This document shows positions 7,553 to 14,958 of a DNA stretch of 19,764 nucleotides, piece after piece; the first letter of the stretch is position 1; each line of letters begins with the position of its first letter. A program made the translations under genes and the position numbers. The notes below the pieces were generated by a model, which had not been told where the DNA came from, ran no database searches, and saw only the letters and a program-made list of their open reading frames with translations. Origin of the DNA: JACOND01 sp051011135 (GTDB lineage Bacteria > Bdellovibrionota > Bdellovibrionia > Bdellovibrionales > UBA1609); assembly GCA_051011135.1 (NCBI GenBank), contig JBPCUO010000099.1, positions 1 to 19,764 on the forward strand. Reading direction: 5' to 3'.

Positions 7553-8637
7553 TTAATACGAATTTTGTGGATGCGAGCATCCACAGATAAAAAGTAAATA
7601 TCACCATTGTTATCAATAGTAACAGAAGAGGCTAAGCCCTTACCAAATTTAAAATTGGAAAGGGTTTGGCCTCTTTCTTTATCTACAATATGAATAGATC
7701 CATCGGATAAAGAACCATAAATAAGATAATTTTTATAAATAGAGGCAAGAGCAGGAGCGGCCTTTAAGGGAATGCTCCAGCGAGTTTTAAGCGTGGTTTT
7801 TTTAACAGCTGAGATGTTTTTTTGAGAAATTTTATAAAGAAAGCGGCCTTTAGGGAAAAGAAAACTCTCTCCCTTTAATTTCCATTTTCTTTTTCCATTC
7901 AAAGGATTTAAGCACGATAGACTGGTTTTAAAAGTAGAAACAAAAAGACAAGATTTTTTAATAAATAAATTTCCGACAATCGCTTTGGAAGATAATTGCT
8001 TTTTCCATTTTAAACTTCCATTATTCTGATTTAAAGCCACTAAGCTTCCATCATAAAATCCCATATAAATCCTGCCTTTATAAATAAAAGGACGAGGACG
8101 AGATCTTACAACCATCTTCCTTGTTAAAAAAGGGCCTGCATAAGTCCAAAGCAAATCCCCCTTTAAAGACAAGGCATAAACTTTTTGATTTAAGCTCGTC
8201 CAATAAACTTTATTTCTATGAATAAGGGCAGGGCCTAGATTTTCAGAACCTGTAAAAAATTTCCAAACGAGCTTGCCTGTTCTGGCCTCTAAACTATAAA
8301 AAAATCCGTCACTGGCTCCAAAGTAAATATGATTTTTATTCAGGGTTAAAGAACTAAACACACCATTTGGAATTGCAAAACTCCATATTAACTCCGCCTT
8401 ATCTTTTGAAAAAGCCTGAACTCCATTTATTCCATTGGCTTGAATCACTAAATTTTTAGTAAGAAGAGGAGAACTGTTATGAGCTAAGGATCTTCTTATT
8501 TTTCGAGAAGGATCTAGATTGACCGACCATACATGATGCAAATTAAGATGTTCTTTTTTTGAAACTTCCTTAGAGAAATTTTTTTCTGTAAAAGAAAAAG
8601 AAAGAGGACATAAAAAAATCAAAAACAATCGAATCAT
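7549..8637 (-). CDS. PQQ-like beta-propeller protein, BamB-like
   Basis: A 362-residue exported protein with an N-terminal signal peptide (about 1-16, hydrophobic, ending SFSF). About seven propeller repeats can be picked out, each with a Gly/Lys-x-x-x-Trp or related strand: ELIWSF, KLVWKFF, DLLWTY, SLKWKK, KRKWKL, KTRWSI and a final degenerate TLSNFKF. These are typical of BamB and other PQQ-propeller proteins, with no sign of an enzymatic PQQ site. The ATG overlaps the stop of the YfgM-like gene by four bases, and yfgM followed by bamB is the E. coli order, which supports a role in outer-membrane protein assembly. Oddly, the signal region lacks a proper lipobox (Cys10 is preceded by IFL, with a bulky Leu at -1), whereas E. 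coli BamB is a lipoprotein. A generic periplasmic propeller remains possible. Confidence 0.82.
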   Translation of the reverse strand: MIRLFLIFLCPLSFSFTEKNFSKEVSKKEHLNLHHVWSVNLDPSRKIRRSLAHNSSPLLTKNLVIQANGINGVQAFSKDKAELIWSFAIPNGVFSSLTLNKNHIYFGASDGFFYSLEARTGKLVWKFFTGSENLGPALIHRNKVYWTSLNQKVYALSLKGDLLWTYAGPFLTRKMVVRSRPRPFIYKGRIYMGFYDGSLVALNQNNGSLKWKKQLSSKAIVGNLFIKKSCLFVSTFKTSLSCLNPLNGKRKWKLKGESFLFPKGRFLYKISQKNISAVKKTTLKTRWSIPLKAAPALASIYKNYLIYGSLSDGSIHIVDKERGQTLSNFKFGKGLASSVTIDNNGDIYFLSVDARIHKIRIN

Positions 8638-9404
8638 TTTTTTGCTTCTATTTTTTGTTTAAGAGTTAAAAAATAAATACTTTCTTGAATTTTTTGTTTG
8701 TCTAAGGCATTAGGATTCTTTTTTATAATTTCCAGATATAAATCTTTAGCTTTTTTATACTCTTTACTATTTTCATAACATAGAGCAGATTGAATTTTAG
8801 AATCTTTGTGAAAAGATGGGGCTTTTTTATTGGTGCTTAAATCTTGCCAAATTTTTAAAGCCTCCTCACAATTTTTTTCATTCATATGGTAATTCGCTAA
8901 TTGAAAAGAAGCGAGTTGATAGAGAGTTGATTTTTTTTTAGGAAAAGCAAATAAAGCAAGCAAATCTTGAGCCCGAGCTTTTTCATCATTAGAGTAAAAG
9001 AAATCCGCAAGATCAATAGCAAAAACAGTTCCTATTTTTTGACCTTTATAATCTTGGATAAAAGATTCATACTTGGTGGCAATATCTTTCATTTCCTGTG
9101 AATAAGTATCTTTTTTTGGATTCTTTTCATTAAAAGATTTCATCAATTGAACTAAATCCTTATTTTTTTTTCTATAATCTTTTCCATTAGCCTTTTCACC
9201 AGCCATTTGAAGTTGCTTTTGAAGGAGATAAAAATCTCCATAAAGCTTTTTTTCATGATTAGATTTCCACTCTAAAAAAACTCCTCCTCCAATTAAAACC
9301 AAAAGGATGGTAACAAATCCAATAAACAATGATTTTAAATGTTTAGCCACCCATGAATAGATAGAGTTTATATTTATAAAATTTTTAATTTTTTCAATAA
9401 TCAT
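8634..9404 (-). CDS. Membrane-anchored TPR-type protein, YfgM-like
   Basis: The 256-residue product has a cytoplasmic N-terminus, one transmembrane helix at about 25-44, then a Lys/Glu-rich helical region and TPR-like pairs toward the C-terminus (SFQLANYHMNEKNCEEALKI; SKEYKKAKDLYLEIIKKNP). This is the architecture of YfgM, an inner-membrane periplasmic TPR protein linked to the Sec translocon and chaperones in E. coli. Sequence similarity over the N-terminal anchor is weak by eye, so the identification rests on architecture plus the coupled BamB-like gene downstream (ATGA overlap). It starts 25 bases after the amino-acid dehydrogenase stop, with no clear Shine-Dalgarno sequence, and is probably in that transcript. 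A nine-base A run (minus strand, 8931-8939) codes for consecutive lysines near the middle of the gene. Confidence 0.75.
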   Translation of the reverse strand: MIIEKIKNFININSIYSWVAKHLKSLFIGFVTILLVLIGGGVFLEWKSNHEKKLYGDFYLLQKQLQMAGEKANGKDYRKKNKDLVQLMKSFNEKNPKKDTYSQEMKDIATKYESFIQDYKGQKIGTVFAIDLADFFYSNDEKARAQDLLALFAFPKKKSTLYQLASFQLANYHMNEKNCEEALKIWQDLSTNKKAPSFHKDSKIQSALCYENSKEYKKAKDLYLEIIKKNPNALDKQKIQESIYFLTLKQKIEAKK

Positions 9405-9429
9405 AGATAAAAACTGATAACATAAATTT

Positions 9430-10500
9430 TTAATTTTTTAAAGAATAACCTTGAATTATTCTAGTTTGACCTAGGTTTAAAGCCGCTTCCGTCATCGATA
9501 TATGCTGTTTTTTAGAAAAATCATAAATCGATTTTAAAGATTTAGGAATTTCTTGAAGTTTATTTTCAATCCAATTCTCTGGAGGCTTATCTTTAATTTT
9601 TAAATATCCAGAAACATGAATTAAGCCACCGCTGTTTAAAATAAAATCAGGAAGATAGAGAATATTTTTATCAAATAACTTCTGGCACATATCGATGGAA
9701 TGCAGCTGATTGTTAGCGCCTCCAGCAATTAAAGAACAATTTAAAGTTTTTAAATTAGTTTCATTAATCACTCCTCCTAAAGCACAAGGAGAAAAAACAT
9801 CACAAGGAGTATGATAAACTTCTTTTTGAGATAAAATATGAACAGAAGGATATGCTTTTTTAACTTTTTCAAGAATTTCTTTTTTCACATCAAAAACAAA
9901 AACTTCAGCCTCTTCTTCAACAAGAAGCTTCATTAATTCAAAACCAACAGATCCCACTCCTTCAATAACTACTTTTATGTTTTTTAAAGAAGTTTTTTGG
10001 AGCCTTAATTGAACACCCAGTTTTAAACCTAAAAACACACCTTTTGCTGTGGAATAACTAGGGCTTCCTGCTCCACCATCTTCTCTAGGTTTTCCAATAA
10101 CATAAGATGTTGTTTCTCCAATGTGTTTTAAGTCTTGATCAAAAATACCAACATCTTTAGCAACTATATATTTTCCATTAAGAGATTGTATGTATTTGCC
10201 AAAGGCAGATAAAATCTCTTTGGTTTTATCTTTATCAGGATCTCCTATAATGACAGATTTTCCTCCACCGAGTTCTAAACCCGAACAAGCGGCTTTATAA
10301 CTCATAGCTCGTGATAAATTTAAAACATCTCTTAAGGCTTCTTTTTCTGTCTTGTAGGGATACATGCGGCATCCCCCTAGGGAAGGCCCTAATTGAGTAT
10401 TATGAATTGCAATAATAGCTTTTAAGCCCGTTTTATGATCATTGCAAAAAACGATCTGCTCATGAGGTAATTTTTCTTTTTCTAATTCTTCAAAAACCAT
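9430..10500 (-). CDS. Leucine/valine-type amino-acid dehydrogenase (Glu/Leu/Phe/Val dehydrogenase family)
   Basis: Reversible NAD-dependent oxidative deamination of an amino acid, most likely leucine or another branched-chain residue, to the 2-keto acid and ammonia. The 356 residues match leucine dehydrogenase length. The catalytic domain has LGPSLGGCRMYPY (37-49), Lys69 in SYKAACSGLELGGGK and Lys81 at the end of that motif, and Asp116 in VAKDVG. The dinucleotide domain has GVGSVG (181-186) followed by an acidic strand end VFVFD, which favours NAD over NADP, and then SPCALGGVIN and IAGGANNQL. GGAG (minus strand, 10506-10509) sits five bases from the ATG. It precedes the yfgM/bamB-like pair by 25 bases. 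Substrate preference among Leu, Val and Phe cannot be decided by eye. The product feeds acyl-CoA catabolism, matching the acyl-CoA dehydrogenase upstream. Confidence 0.9.
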   Translation of the reverse strand: MVFEELEKEKLPHEQIVFCNDHKTGLKAIIAIHNTQLGPSLGGCRMYPYKTEKEALRDVLNLSRAMSYKAACSGLELGGGKSVIIGDPDKDKTKEILSAFGKYIQSLNGKYIVAKDVGIFDQDLKHIGETTSYVIGKPREDGGAGSPSYSTAKGVFLGLKLGVQLRLQKTSLKNIKVVIEGVGSVGFELMKLLVEEEAEVFVFDVKKEILEKVKKAYPSVHILSQKEVYHTPCDVFSPCALGGVINETNLKTLNCSLIAGGANNQLHSIDMCQKLFDKNILYLPDFILNSGGLIHVSGYLKIKDKPPENWIENKLQEIPKSLKSIYDFSKKQHISMTEAALNLGQTRIIQGYSLKN

Positions 10501-10515
10501 AGTTGCTCCAGAAAA

Positions 10516-10551
10516 GAAGTGTATATAAAAATACTTGTTTTTTGAAGTGTA
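10516..10551. promoter_or_regulatory. Direct repeat GAAGTGTA x2 upstream of the amino-acid dehydrogenase
   Basis: GAAGTGTA occurs at 10516-10523 and 10544-10551, 28 bases apart, within the 81-base gap upstream of the dehydrogenase. Both are followed by an A/T-rich stretch. Spacing close to whole helical turns could suit a dimeric regulator, but the words are short and the DNA is AT-rich. No convincing -35/-10 pair was found in the gap. Confidence 0.25.
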
Positions 10552-10581
10552 AAAAAAGAAATTTTAATAATCTTAAGAAAT

Positions 10582-11418
10582 CTAAAAAGACCAACTCAAA
10601 CCTGAGCGATAAAGCCAGTAATTTTTATTAAAAGCAGGAAAACCCGTTAAAACAGGTGACACAACAGGAACATTGATACTCCAAATACCATTGATTCTTA
10701 GTTTATATTTAGGCCAAAGAAGGTAAGAAAAATTCAAATGAGCTCCTTGGTACCCTTTAACTCTTAACTTAGTATCGACCACTTCTGGATCTGGGTTTGA
10801 ATCAGCAAGATAAGTGTAAATATAAAAAACTCCTTGCCCTGATAAAGTCAGTTTTTTCAAATTAAAAACCACTTGAACACTATGAGAAGAAGCCATTAAA
10901 CGATTCGCCGCTCCCGAAAGATCTGTTTGGTATCGATGAAAATCAGAATACAAAGTGTGACTTAAACTTAAAGATCTTTTCTTTTTAGAAATAAAAGTAG
11001 AAGACAAGACTCCATAAAGAGAAAAATAATTTCCTTTTTTTCGAGACCTTTGAGCTGTTGGTAAAGCCATGCCTAAAGCCAATCGCCATTGAGAATTTAA
11101 AAAACCTTTTAGAGATGTCAAAGATCTAGAAGCTCCTAGAGAAGTATCCATCCACCCAAAATGCGCGAAATCAGAAACATATTTTAAAGGATAAAGATAA
11201 GAGCTGGATAAAGACCAATTCCAATCTTTATGTTTGTAAAAAAAAGATGCGCCATGAGAGCTTAGAATACTGGCATTATAATAAGCGCCTCTTGATAACT
11301 GATGAGACATACTAAAAGACCATGGTTTTTTAGAATTTTTAATATCTTCTCTTTGTAAATGAGAAGTCGATTCTGAAAAACTTATTAAAGGCCATATAAA
11401 AAATAGAAAAATCTTCAT
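10582..11418 (-). CDS. Predicted outer-membrane beta-barrel protein, unknown function
   Basis: The 278-residue product starts with a signal peptide (about 1-15, MKIFLFFIWPLISFS). The rest is rich in Tyr, Trp, Phe and Ser in alternating amphipathic strands, for example WNWSLSSSYLYPLKY and LSGQGVFYIYTYLA, with short turns. It ends YRSGLSWSF: a terminal Phe after alternating hydrophobic residues is the classical recognition signal for the BAM insertion machinery. The size would give roughly 10-14 strands. No family is recognised; hydrophobic-solute transport is a guess. The start overlaps the acyl-CoA dehydrogenase stop by four bases (ATGA), so the two are translated together, an unusual partnership that hints at uptake or sensing of lipid substrates. 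About 80 bases separate its stop from the next minus-strand gene. Confidence 0.8.
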   Translation of the reverse strand: MKIFLFFIWPLISFSESTSHLQREDIKNSKKPWSFSMSHQLSRGAYYNASILSSHGASFFYKHKDWNWSLSSSYLYPLKYVSDFAHFGWMDTSLGASRSLTSLKGFLNSQWRLALGMALPTAQRSRKKGNYFSLYGVLSSTFISKKKRSLSLSHTLYSDFHRYQTDLSGAANRLMASSHSVQVVFNLKKLTLSGQGVFYIYTYLADSNPDPEVVDTKLRVKGYQGAHLNFSYLLWPKYKLRINGIWSINVPVVSPVLTGFPAFNKNYWLYRSGLSWSF

Positions 11419-12551
11419 GCTTTTAACTCTTGTTTTGCAATGGTTTGTAATTGAATATTATTGGTTCCTTCATAAATTTGACCAATCTTACTATCTCTAT
11501 AAAATTTTTCTATAGGGTACTCTTTGCTAAATCCATTACCGCCAAAAAGATTGAGGCATTGAGAAGTGATTTTTTCTGCATAAACAGAAGTGAACCATTT
11601 GCAAATAGCAGCAGAGGTTACGATATCTTGATTGGCTTCTTTTTTTTGAGCGGTGTTATAAACTAACAAACCCATAGCTTCTAAATAAGATTTCATTTCC
11701 GCTAATTGAAATTGAACTCCTTGGAATTCACTTATTTTTTTTCCAAACTGTTCTCTTTCTTTAATGTATTTTTTAGTGCACTCATAAGCACCTTGAGCTA
11801 ATCCATACATTTGAGCTCCTATCCCTATGCGACCTATATTTAAAGTTTCTATCGCAATTTTATAACCTTCTCCTACATTTCCTATCACATTTTCTTTAGG
11901 AACTAAACAATCTTCTAAGATTAATTCACAAGTTGAACTTGCTTTAATACCTAATTTTTCTTCTTTTTTCCCTACTGAAAAACCCTGAAAGTCTCTTTCA
12001 ATAATAAAAGCTGTAATGCCTTTATAACCTTTTTCAGGTTGTGTATTCGCAAAAACAATAAATACATCGGCTTCGTAAGCATTTGTAATCCACATCTTAC
12101 GACCTTTTAAAACAAAACCCTGATCTTGCTTTCTGGCTTTTGTTTGTAATGCAAAAGCATCGGAGCCACTAAAACTTTCACTTAAAGCATAAGCTCCTAC
12201 AGAAGATGTGCATAATTTTGTAAGATATTTTTGTTTTTGTTCTTCAGTTCCATAATTCATAAAAATGGAATTGACCAAAGTATTTTGAACATCCACTAAG
12301 ATACTTAAAGAAGGATCGACTTGAGCAATCGTTTCAATGAGCAAGCAAGACATCAATAAGCTTCCCCCTGAACCTCCGTAAGCTTCAGGAACTTCTATAC
12401 CCATATAACCTCTTTGAAAACATTCTTTTAAAAGAGCTTGAGGGATTTCTTCTTTTTGATCCATTTCAGAAACTTGTGGAAGTAAAACATTTTTTGTAAA
12501 ATCTAAAATTGAATCTTTAAAAATTTTTTCTTCTTCAGATAATAAGCGCAT
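11415..12551 (-). CDS. Acyl-CoA dehydrogenase, short/medium-chain (butyryl-CoA dehydrogenase-like)
   Basis: FAD enzyme for the first beta-oxidation step, forming trans-2-enoyl-CoA and passing electrons to ETF. The 378 residues have the normal length and order: helical N-domain, FAD/acyl-binding middle with AYALSESFSGSDAFALQT and MWITNA, then a C-terminal helical domain with REQFGKKISEFQGVQFQLAEM-type sequence and IYEGTNNIQLQTIA. Glu361 in YEGT sits where short-chain and butyryl-CoA dehydrogenases carry the catalytic base. It provides the step missing from the FadI/FadJ-like pair. ETF genes are not in the window. The closest specificity (fatty acyl, isovaleryl or 2-methylbutyryl) is unclear; the neighbouring leucine-type dehydrogenase makes a branched-chain role possible. 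No good Shine-Dalgarno sequence precedes the ATG. It leads the minus-strand block and is coupled to the barrel gene. Confidence 0.93.
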   Translation of the reverse strand: MRLLSEEEKIFKDSILDFTKNVLLPQVSEMDQKEEIPQALLKECFQRGYMGIEVPEAYGGSGGSLLMSCLLIETIAQVDPSLSILVDVQNTLVNSIFMNYGTEEQKQKYLTKLCTSSVGAYALSESFSGSDAFALQTKARKQDQGFVLKGRKMWITNAYEADVFIVFANTQPEKGYKGITAFIIERDFQGFSVGKKEEKLGIKASSTCELILEDCLVPKENVIGNVGEGYKIAIETLNIGRIGIGAQMYGLAQGAYECTKKYIKEREQFGKKISEFQGVQFQLAEMKSYLEAMGLLVYNTAQKKEANQDIVTSAAICKWFTSVYAEKITSQCLNLFGGNGFSKEYPIEKFYRDSKIGQIYEGTNNIQLQTIAKQELKA

Positions 12552-12579
12552 AAAACTATTTCAAAATGACTGTTAGAAG

Positions 12580-12627
12580 AAGTAAAGTCAATATTATTCC
12601 TTAGATCTCTTAATAAATCCTTTACTT
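12580..12627. promoter_or_regulatory. Inverted repeat AAGTAAAG / CTTTACTT between acyl-CoA dehydrogenase and protease genes
   Basis: AAGTAAAG at 12580-12587 and CTTTACTT at 12620-12627 form a perfect 8-base inverted pair separated by 32 bases, inside the 108-base divergent gap. The left arm extends to AAGTAAAGTC, identical to 2957-2966. Read on the minus strand, TTGACT (12591-12586) overlaps this arm as a possible -35, but no good -10 follows. TATACC (12627-12632) overlaps the right arm as a possible plus-strand -10. A bidirectional operator is a plausible reading. Confidence 0.35.
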
Positions 12628-12659
12628 ATACCGCTATTCCGAGATAAAAAATCAAACCA

Positions 12660-13340
12660 ATGATATCTATTGAATTTATATATAAGATATTTTTATTTTA
12701 TCTTCCTCTTTTATTTTCTTTATGTGTCCATGAATGGGCTCATGGATGGATGGCTCAAAAACGGGGAGATTTAACAGCTTATTATCATGGGCGACTCACT
12801 TTAAATCCTCTGGCTCACATGGACTTCATAGGAACTTTTTTTCTACCTTTGTTTTTTTTAGCATTCAGTTCACCTCTTTTTTTTGGTTGGGCTAAACCTG
12901 TTCCTGTTGATGAAAGTAATTTAAAAGATCCTAAACGAGATTTATTTTGGATTGCTCTTGCTGGACCTTTGTCTAATTTTATCCTTGCTTTTGTAGGTGC
13001 TTTTTTTATGTCTTTCTTTTATATCGCTCAGCTTAAAGGTATCGAGCTCAAAGCCTCTTTTTTTCAAGTAGGAGAAGTGTTTATCTTTATGAATCTCCTT
13101 TTAGGCTTCTTTAATTTAATTCCTCTACACCCTTTAGATGGCGGAAAAGTCCTCGCTCGGTTCCTACCCAATTCTTGGAATCATTTTTTAGAAAATCAAA
13201 AATATTATATGAGCTTTCTTTTAATTTTTCTTGTCATTTCAGGAGCTTTTCATTATATCTCTAAACCACTATTGGTGATAGCAGCTGCTATGATAAAGAT
13301 GTCACAAGTATTTGCTATTTTTGTTATAAATATTTTATAA
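12660..13340 (+). CDS. Site-2 protease family (M50) intramembrane metalloprotease
   Basis: The 226-residue polytopic protein carries the zinc motif HEWAH (His24, Glu25, His28) inside the first membrane helix and the third ligand Asp160 in HPLDGG near the end of a later helix, a variant of the NPxDG motif. FFGWAKPVPVDESNLKDPK and WIALAGPLSNFI are typical of the compact SpoIVFB/YwhC-like branch. About five membrane segments are visible (roughly 8-30, 55-78, 95-122, 138-158, 184-215), and there is no PDZ domain. Members cleave membrane-embedded substrates; the target here is unknown. It is divergent from the acyl-CoA dehydrogenase gene and 56 bases upstream of scpA on the same strand; this small M50 gene beside scpAB is a familiar bacterial arrangement, but a functional tie is not established. 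Confidence 0.9.
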   Translation: MISIEFIYKIFLFYLPLLFSLCVHEWAHGWMAQKRGDLTAYYHGRLTLNPLAHMDFIGTFFLPLFFLAFSSPLFFGWAKPVPVDESNLKDPKRDLFWIALAGPLSNFILAFVGAFFMSFFYIAQLKGIELKASFFQVGEVFIFMNLLLGFFNLIPLHPLDGGKVLARFLPNSWNHFLENQKYYMSFLLIFLVISGAFHYISKPLLVIAAAMIKMSQVFAIFVINIL

Positions 13341-13364
13341 TCTTACTAGCGATAGGCTTATAAA

Positions 13365-13396
13365 ATAAAAGGATTTACAGCATAAAGGGATTTACA
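13365..13396 (+). repeat. Tandem duplication carrying the scpA ribosome binding site
   Basis: ATAAAAGGATTTACA (13365-13379) is repeated with one mismatch as ATAAAGGGATTTACA (13382-13396), a period of 17 bases, directly before the scpA ATG. The proximal copy places AAAGGGA at a suitable distance from the start. The distal copy gives a second, probably unused Shine-Dalgarno-like AAAGGA. Confidence 0.7.
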
Positions 13397-14230
13397 ATGT
13401 CAGAAGCCGCTTTAAAAATACAAACCTATGATTCTTATATTGAGCCTGAAGAGCTCTCATCTCCCCTAGGTCCTTTAGATCTTTTACTTCAACTCATTCG
13501 TGAACAAAAAATGGATATCTTTAAAATAGATATTTATAAAATTACTTCTAAATATGTTGAGTACTTAAAAAGCTTACCTATTCCTGATTTAGAAAATGCA
13601 GGAGATTTTATAAGAATGGCTAGTTTGTTAATGCATATTAAATCCAGAACTCTCCTTCCTAAAGAGGAACAAGAAGATGAAGAAACTTCTCAACTTAAAG
13701 AGCATTTAGTTCGTCTCTTAGTGAATTATCAAAGATATCAAACAGCAGCCGGTATGATTTATAAAAGAAATCTTTTAGATAGAGACACTTGGAGTTCTCG
13801 TTATACTTTAGTTCTTGAAACGAATCCTCAAAATGAAATTGAAATCCCTAAAGAAAAAGCTTCTTTTTTATTAATCAAAAATTATAATAAAATTTTACAG
13901 TCTCAAAAAATTAAAAAACCTCATAAGACACGAAAACCCCTGCCTTCCTTATTAGATCGAATCAAAGAACTCAATGATCTTCTGGTTTTGGATGCAAAAA
14001 TAAATTTTAACCAACTCAGTTTGTTCAAAACCAATCCTTATAGCCGACTTTTAACTTTTCTTTCTATCTTAGAACTTTCTAAATTAGGTTTTGTCTCATT
14101 GGTTCAAAAATCTTTTGATTCCGATATCAATATTGAAGTGAAAAAAAATCTTAATCAAAAAGATTTCACTCTCTTAGATCATGAGGAAAAAGATTGGATG
14201 GATCATCCCATTCAACAGGAAGCGATATAA
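13397..14230 (+). CDS. scpA: Segregation and condensation protein A (kleisin of SMC complex)
   Basis: ScpA is the kleisin that bridges the SMC heads and, with ScpB, forms bacterial condensin for chromosome compaction and segregation. The N-terminal kleisin signature is GPLDLLLQLIREQKMDIFKI (25-44), followed by IASKY-like helix ITSKYVEYLKSL and the FIRMASLLMHIKSRTLLP segment (72-89). A variable linker follows, and the C-terminal winged-helix region (about 195-265) has SRLLTFLSILELSKLGFVSLVQ. The 277-residue length is normal. It starts two bases downstream of no other frame: the ATG at 13397 follows the duplicated AAAGGGA site. scpB follows immediately. Confidence 0.94.
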   Translation: MSEAALKIQTYDSYIEPEELSSPLGPLDLLLQLIREQKMDIFKIDIYKITSKYVEYLKSLPIPDLENAGDFIRMASLLMHIKSRTLLPKEEQEDEETSQLKEHLVRLLVNYQRYQTAAGMIYKRNLLDRDTWSSRYTLVLETNPQNEIEIPKEKASFLLIKNYNKILQSQKIKKPHKTRKPLPSLLDRIKELNDLLVLDAKINFNQLSLFKTNPYSRLLTFLSILELSKLGFVSLVQKSFDSDINIEVKKNLNQKDFTLLDHEEKDWMDHPIQQEAI

Positions 14231-14232
14231 AA

Positions 14233-14958
14233 ATGAATCAAAAAAAAGTTTTTTCCATTTTAGAAAGTCTTTTGTTTGCAAGTCCAGAACCTAAGCCCCT
14301 ATCTACTTTTTTAAAAACTTTTGACGGAGAATTTTCTGAAGAAGAAATCTTATTATTTTTAGAAGAATTTAAACAATCTCTTAATTCTGAAGAAAGAGGT
14401 CTCGTTTTAGAACAAGTTAATCAGTGTTATCAACTGAGAACAAAACCAGAAAACAAAGAGTATCTTGTAAAATATCTCAAACCTAAAGCCTTTCGTTTAT
14501 CGGGGCCTTCCTTAGAGACTTTATCTATTATTGCTTACAACCAACCTTGTTTAAAACAAGATGTTGATCGAATACGAGGTGTTGAATCAGGTCATCTCAT
14601 AAGAAAACTGATGGAAAAAGGGCTCATTATTTTTGATGGAAAAAGCACCCTTCCTGGCAGGCCTTCTTTTTACAAAACCTCTGAAAAATTCCTGGAAGTT
14701 TTTGGTTTTAACAGTTTAAAAGATCTTCCCTCTGAAGAAGAAATTCAAGATTTATTACCTGAAGTTCATAATCCTACAGAAGAAAAAGAAAAACTTCATC
14801 AAGTCACAGATACACTTTCTGAAAGCGTATCTATTCCTCATCATGAATATGAAAAAGAAAATGAACAAATTAAAGAAACTCTTAAAACCATACCGACTAC
14901 AGTGGATGCGCTCATAGAAGCAGATGAAAAGCCACCAGAAGAAGAACCTTCTCTTTAA
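14233..14958 (+). CDS. scpB: Segregation and condensation protein B
   Basis: Dimeric winged-helix partner that wraps around ScpA in the SMC complex. I place the start at 14233 (MNQKKVFSILESLLFAS), which has AGGAAG at 14217-14222 ten bases upstream; a frame-open ATG at 14194 lies inside scpA, would add 13 unlike residues (MDGSSHSTGSDIK) and is rejected. The 241-residue product has two winged-helix units: residues 1-80 and 85-155, with LSGPSLETLSIIAYNQP (90-106) and GRPSFYKTS (142-150) as the recognisable ScpB motifs. From about 168 to the end is a long acidic, presumably disordered tail (many Glu, ending PPEEEPSL), longer than in many ScpB proteins. Its stop interlocks with that of convergent mtaB in TTAA. 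Confidence 0.93.
   Translation: MNQKKVFSILESLLFASPEPKPLSTFLKTFDGEFSEEEILLFLEEFKQSLNSEERGLVLEQVNQCYQLRTKPENKEYLVKYLKPKAFRLSGPSLETLSIIAYNQPCLKQDVDRIRGVESGHLIRKLMEKGLIIFDGKSTLPGRPSFYKTSEKFLEVFGFNSLKDLPSEEEIQDLLPEVHNPTEEKEKLHQVTDTLSESVSIPHHEYEKENEQIKETLKTIPTTVDALIEADEKPPEEEPSL

Noticed and set aside
8931..8939. Nine-base A/T runs in coding regions (also 2844-2852 and 17669-17677) as phase-variation tracts
   Set aside because: They encode lysine runs in conserved housekeeping-type genes of an AT-rich, lysine-rich genome; no sign that frame switching would be useful.
11451..11666. 71-codon plus-strand frame inside the acyl-CoA dehydrogenase gene
   Set aside because: Antisense to the conserved C-terminal catalytic region; no ribosome site or motif.
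14194..14232. Upstream ATG for scpB at 14194 inside scpA
   Set aside because: The extra 13 residues do not resemble ScpB, there is no suitable ribosome site, and AGGAAG sits ten bases before the ATG at 14233.
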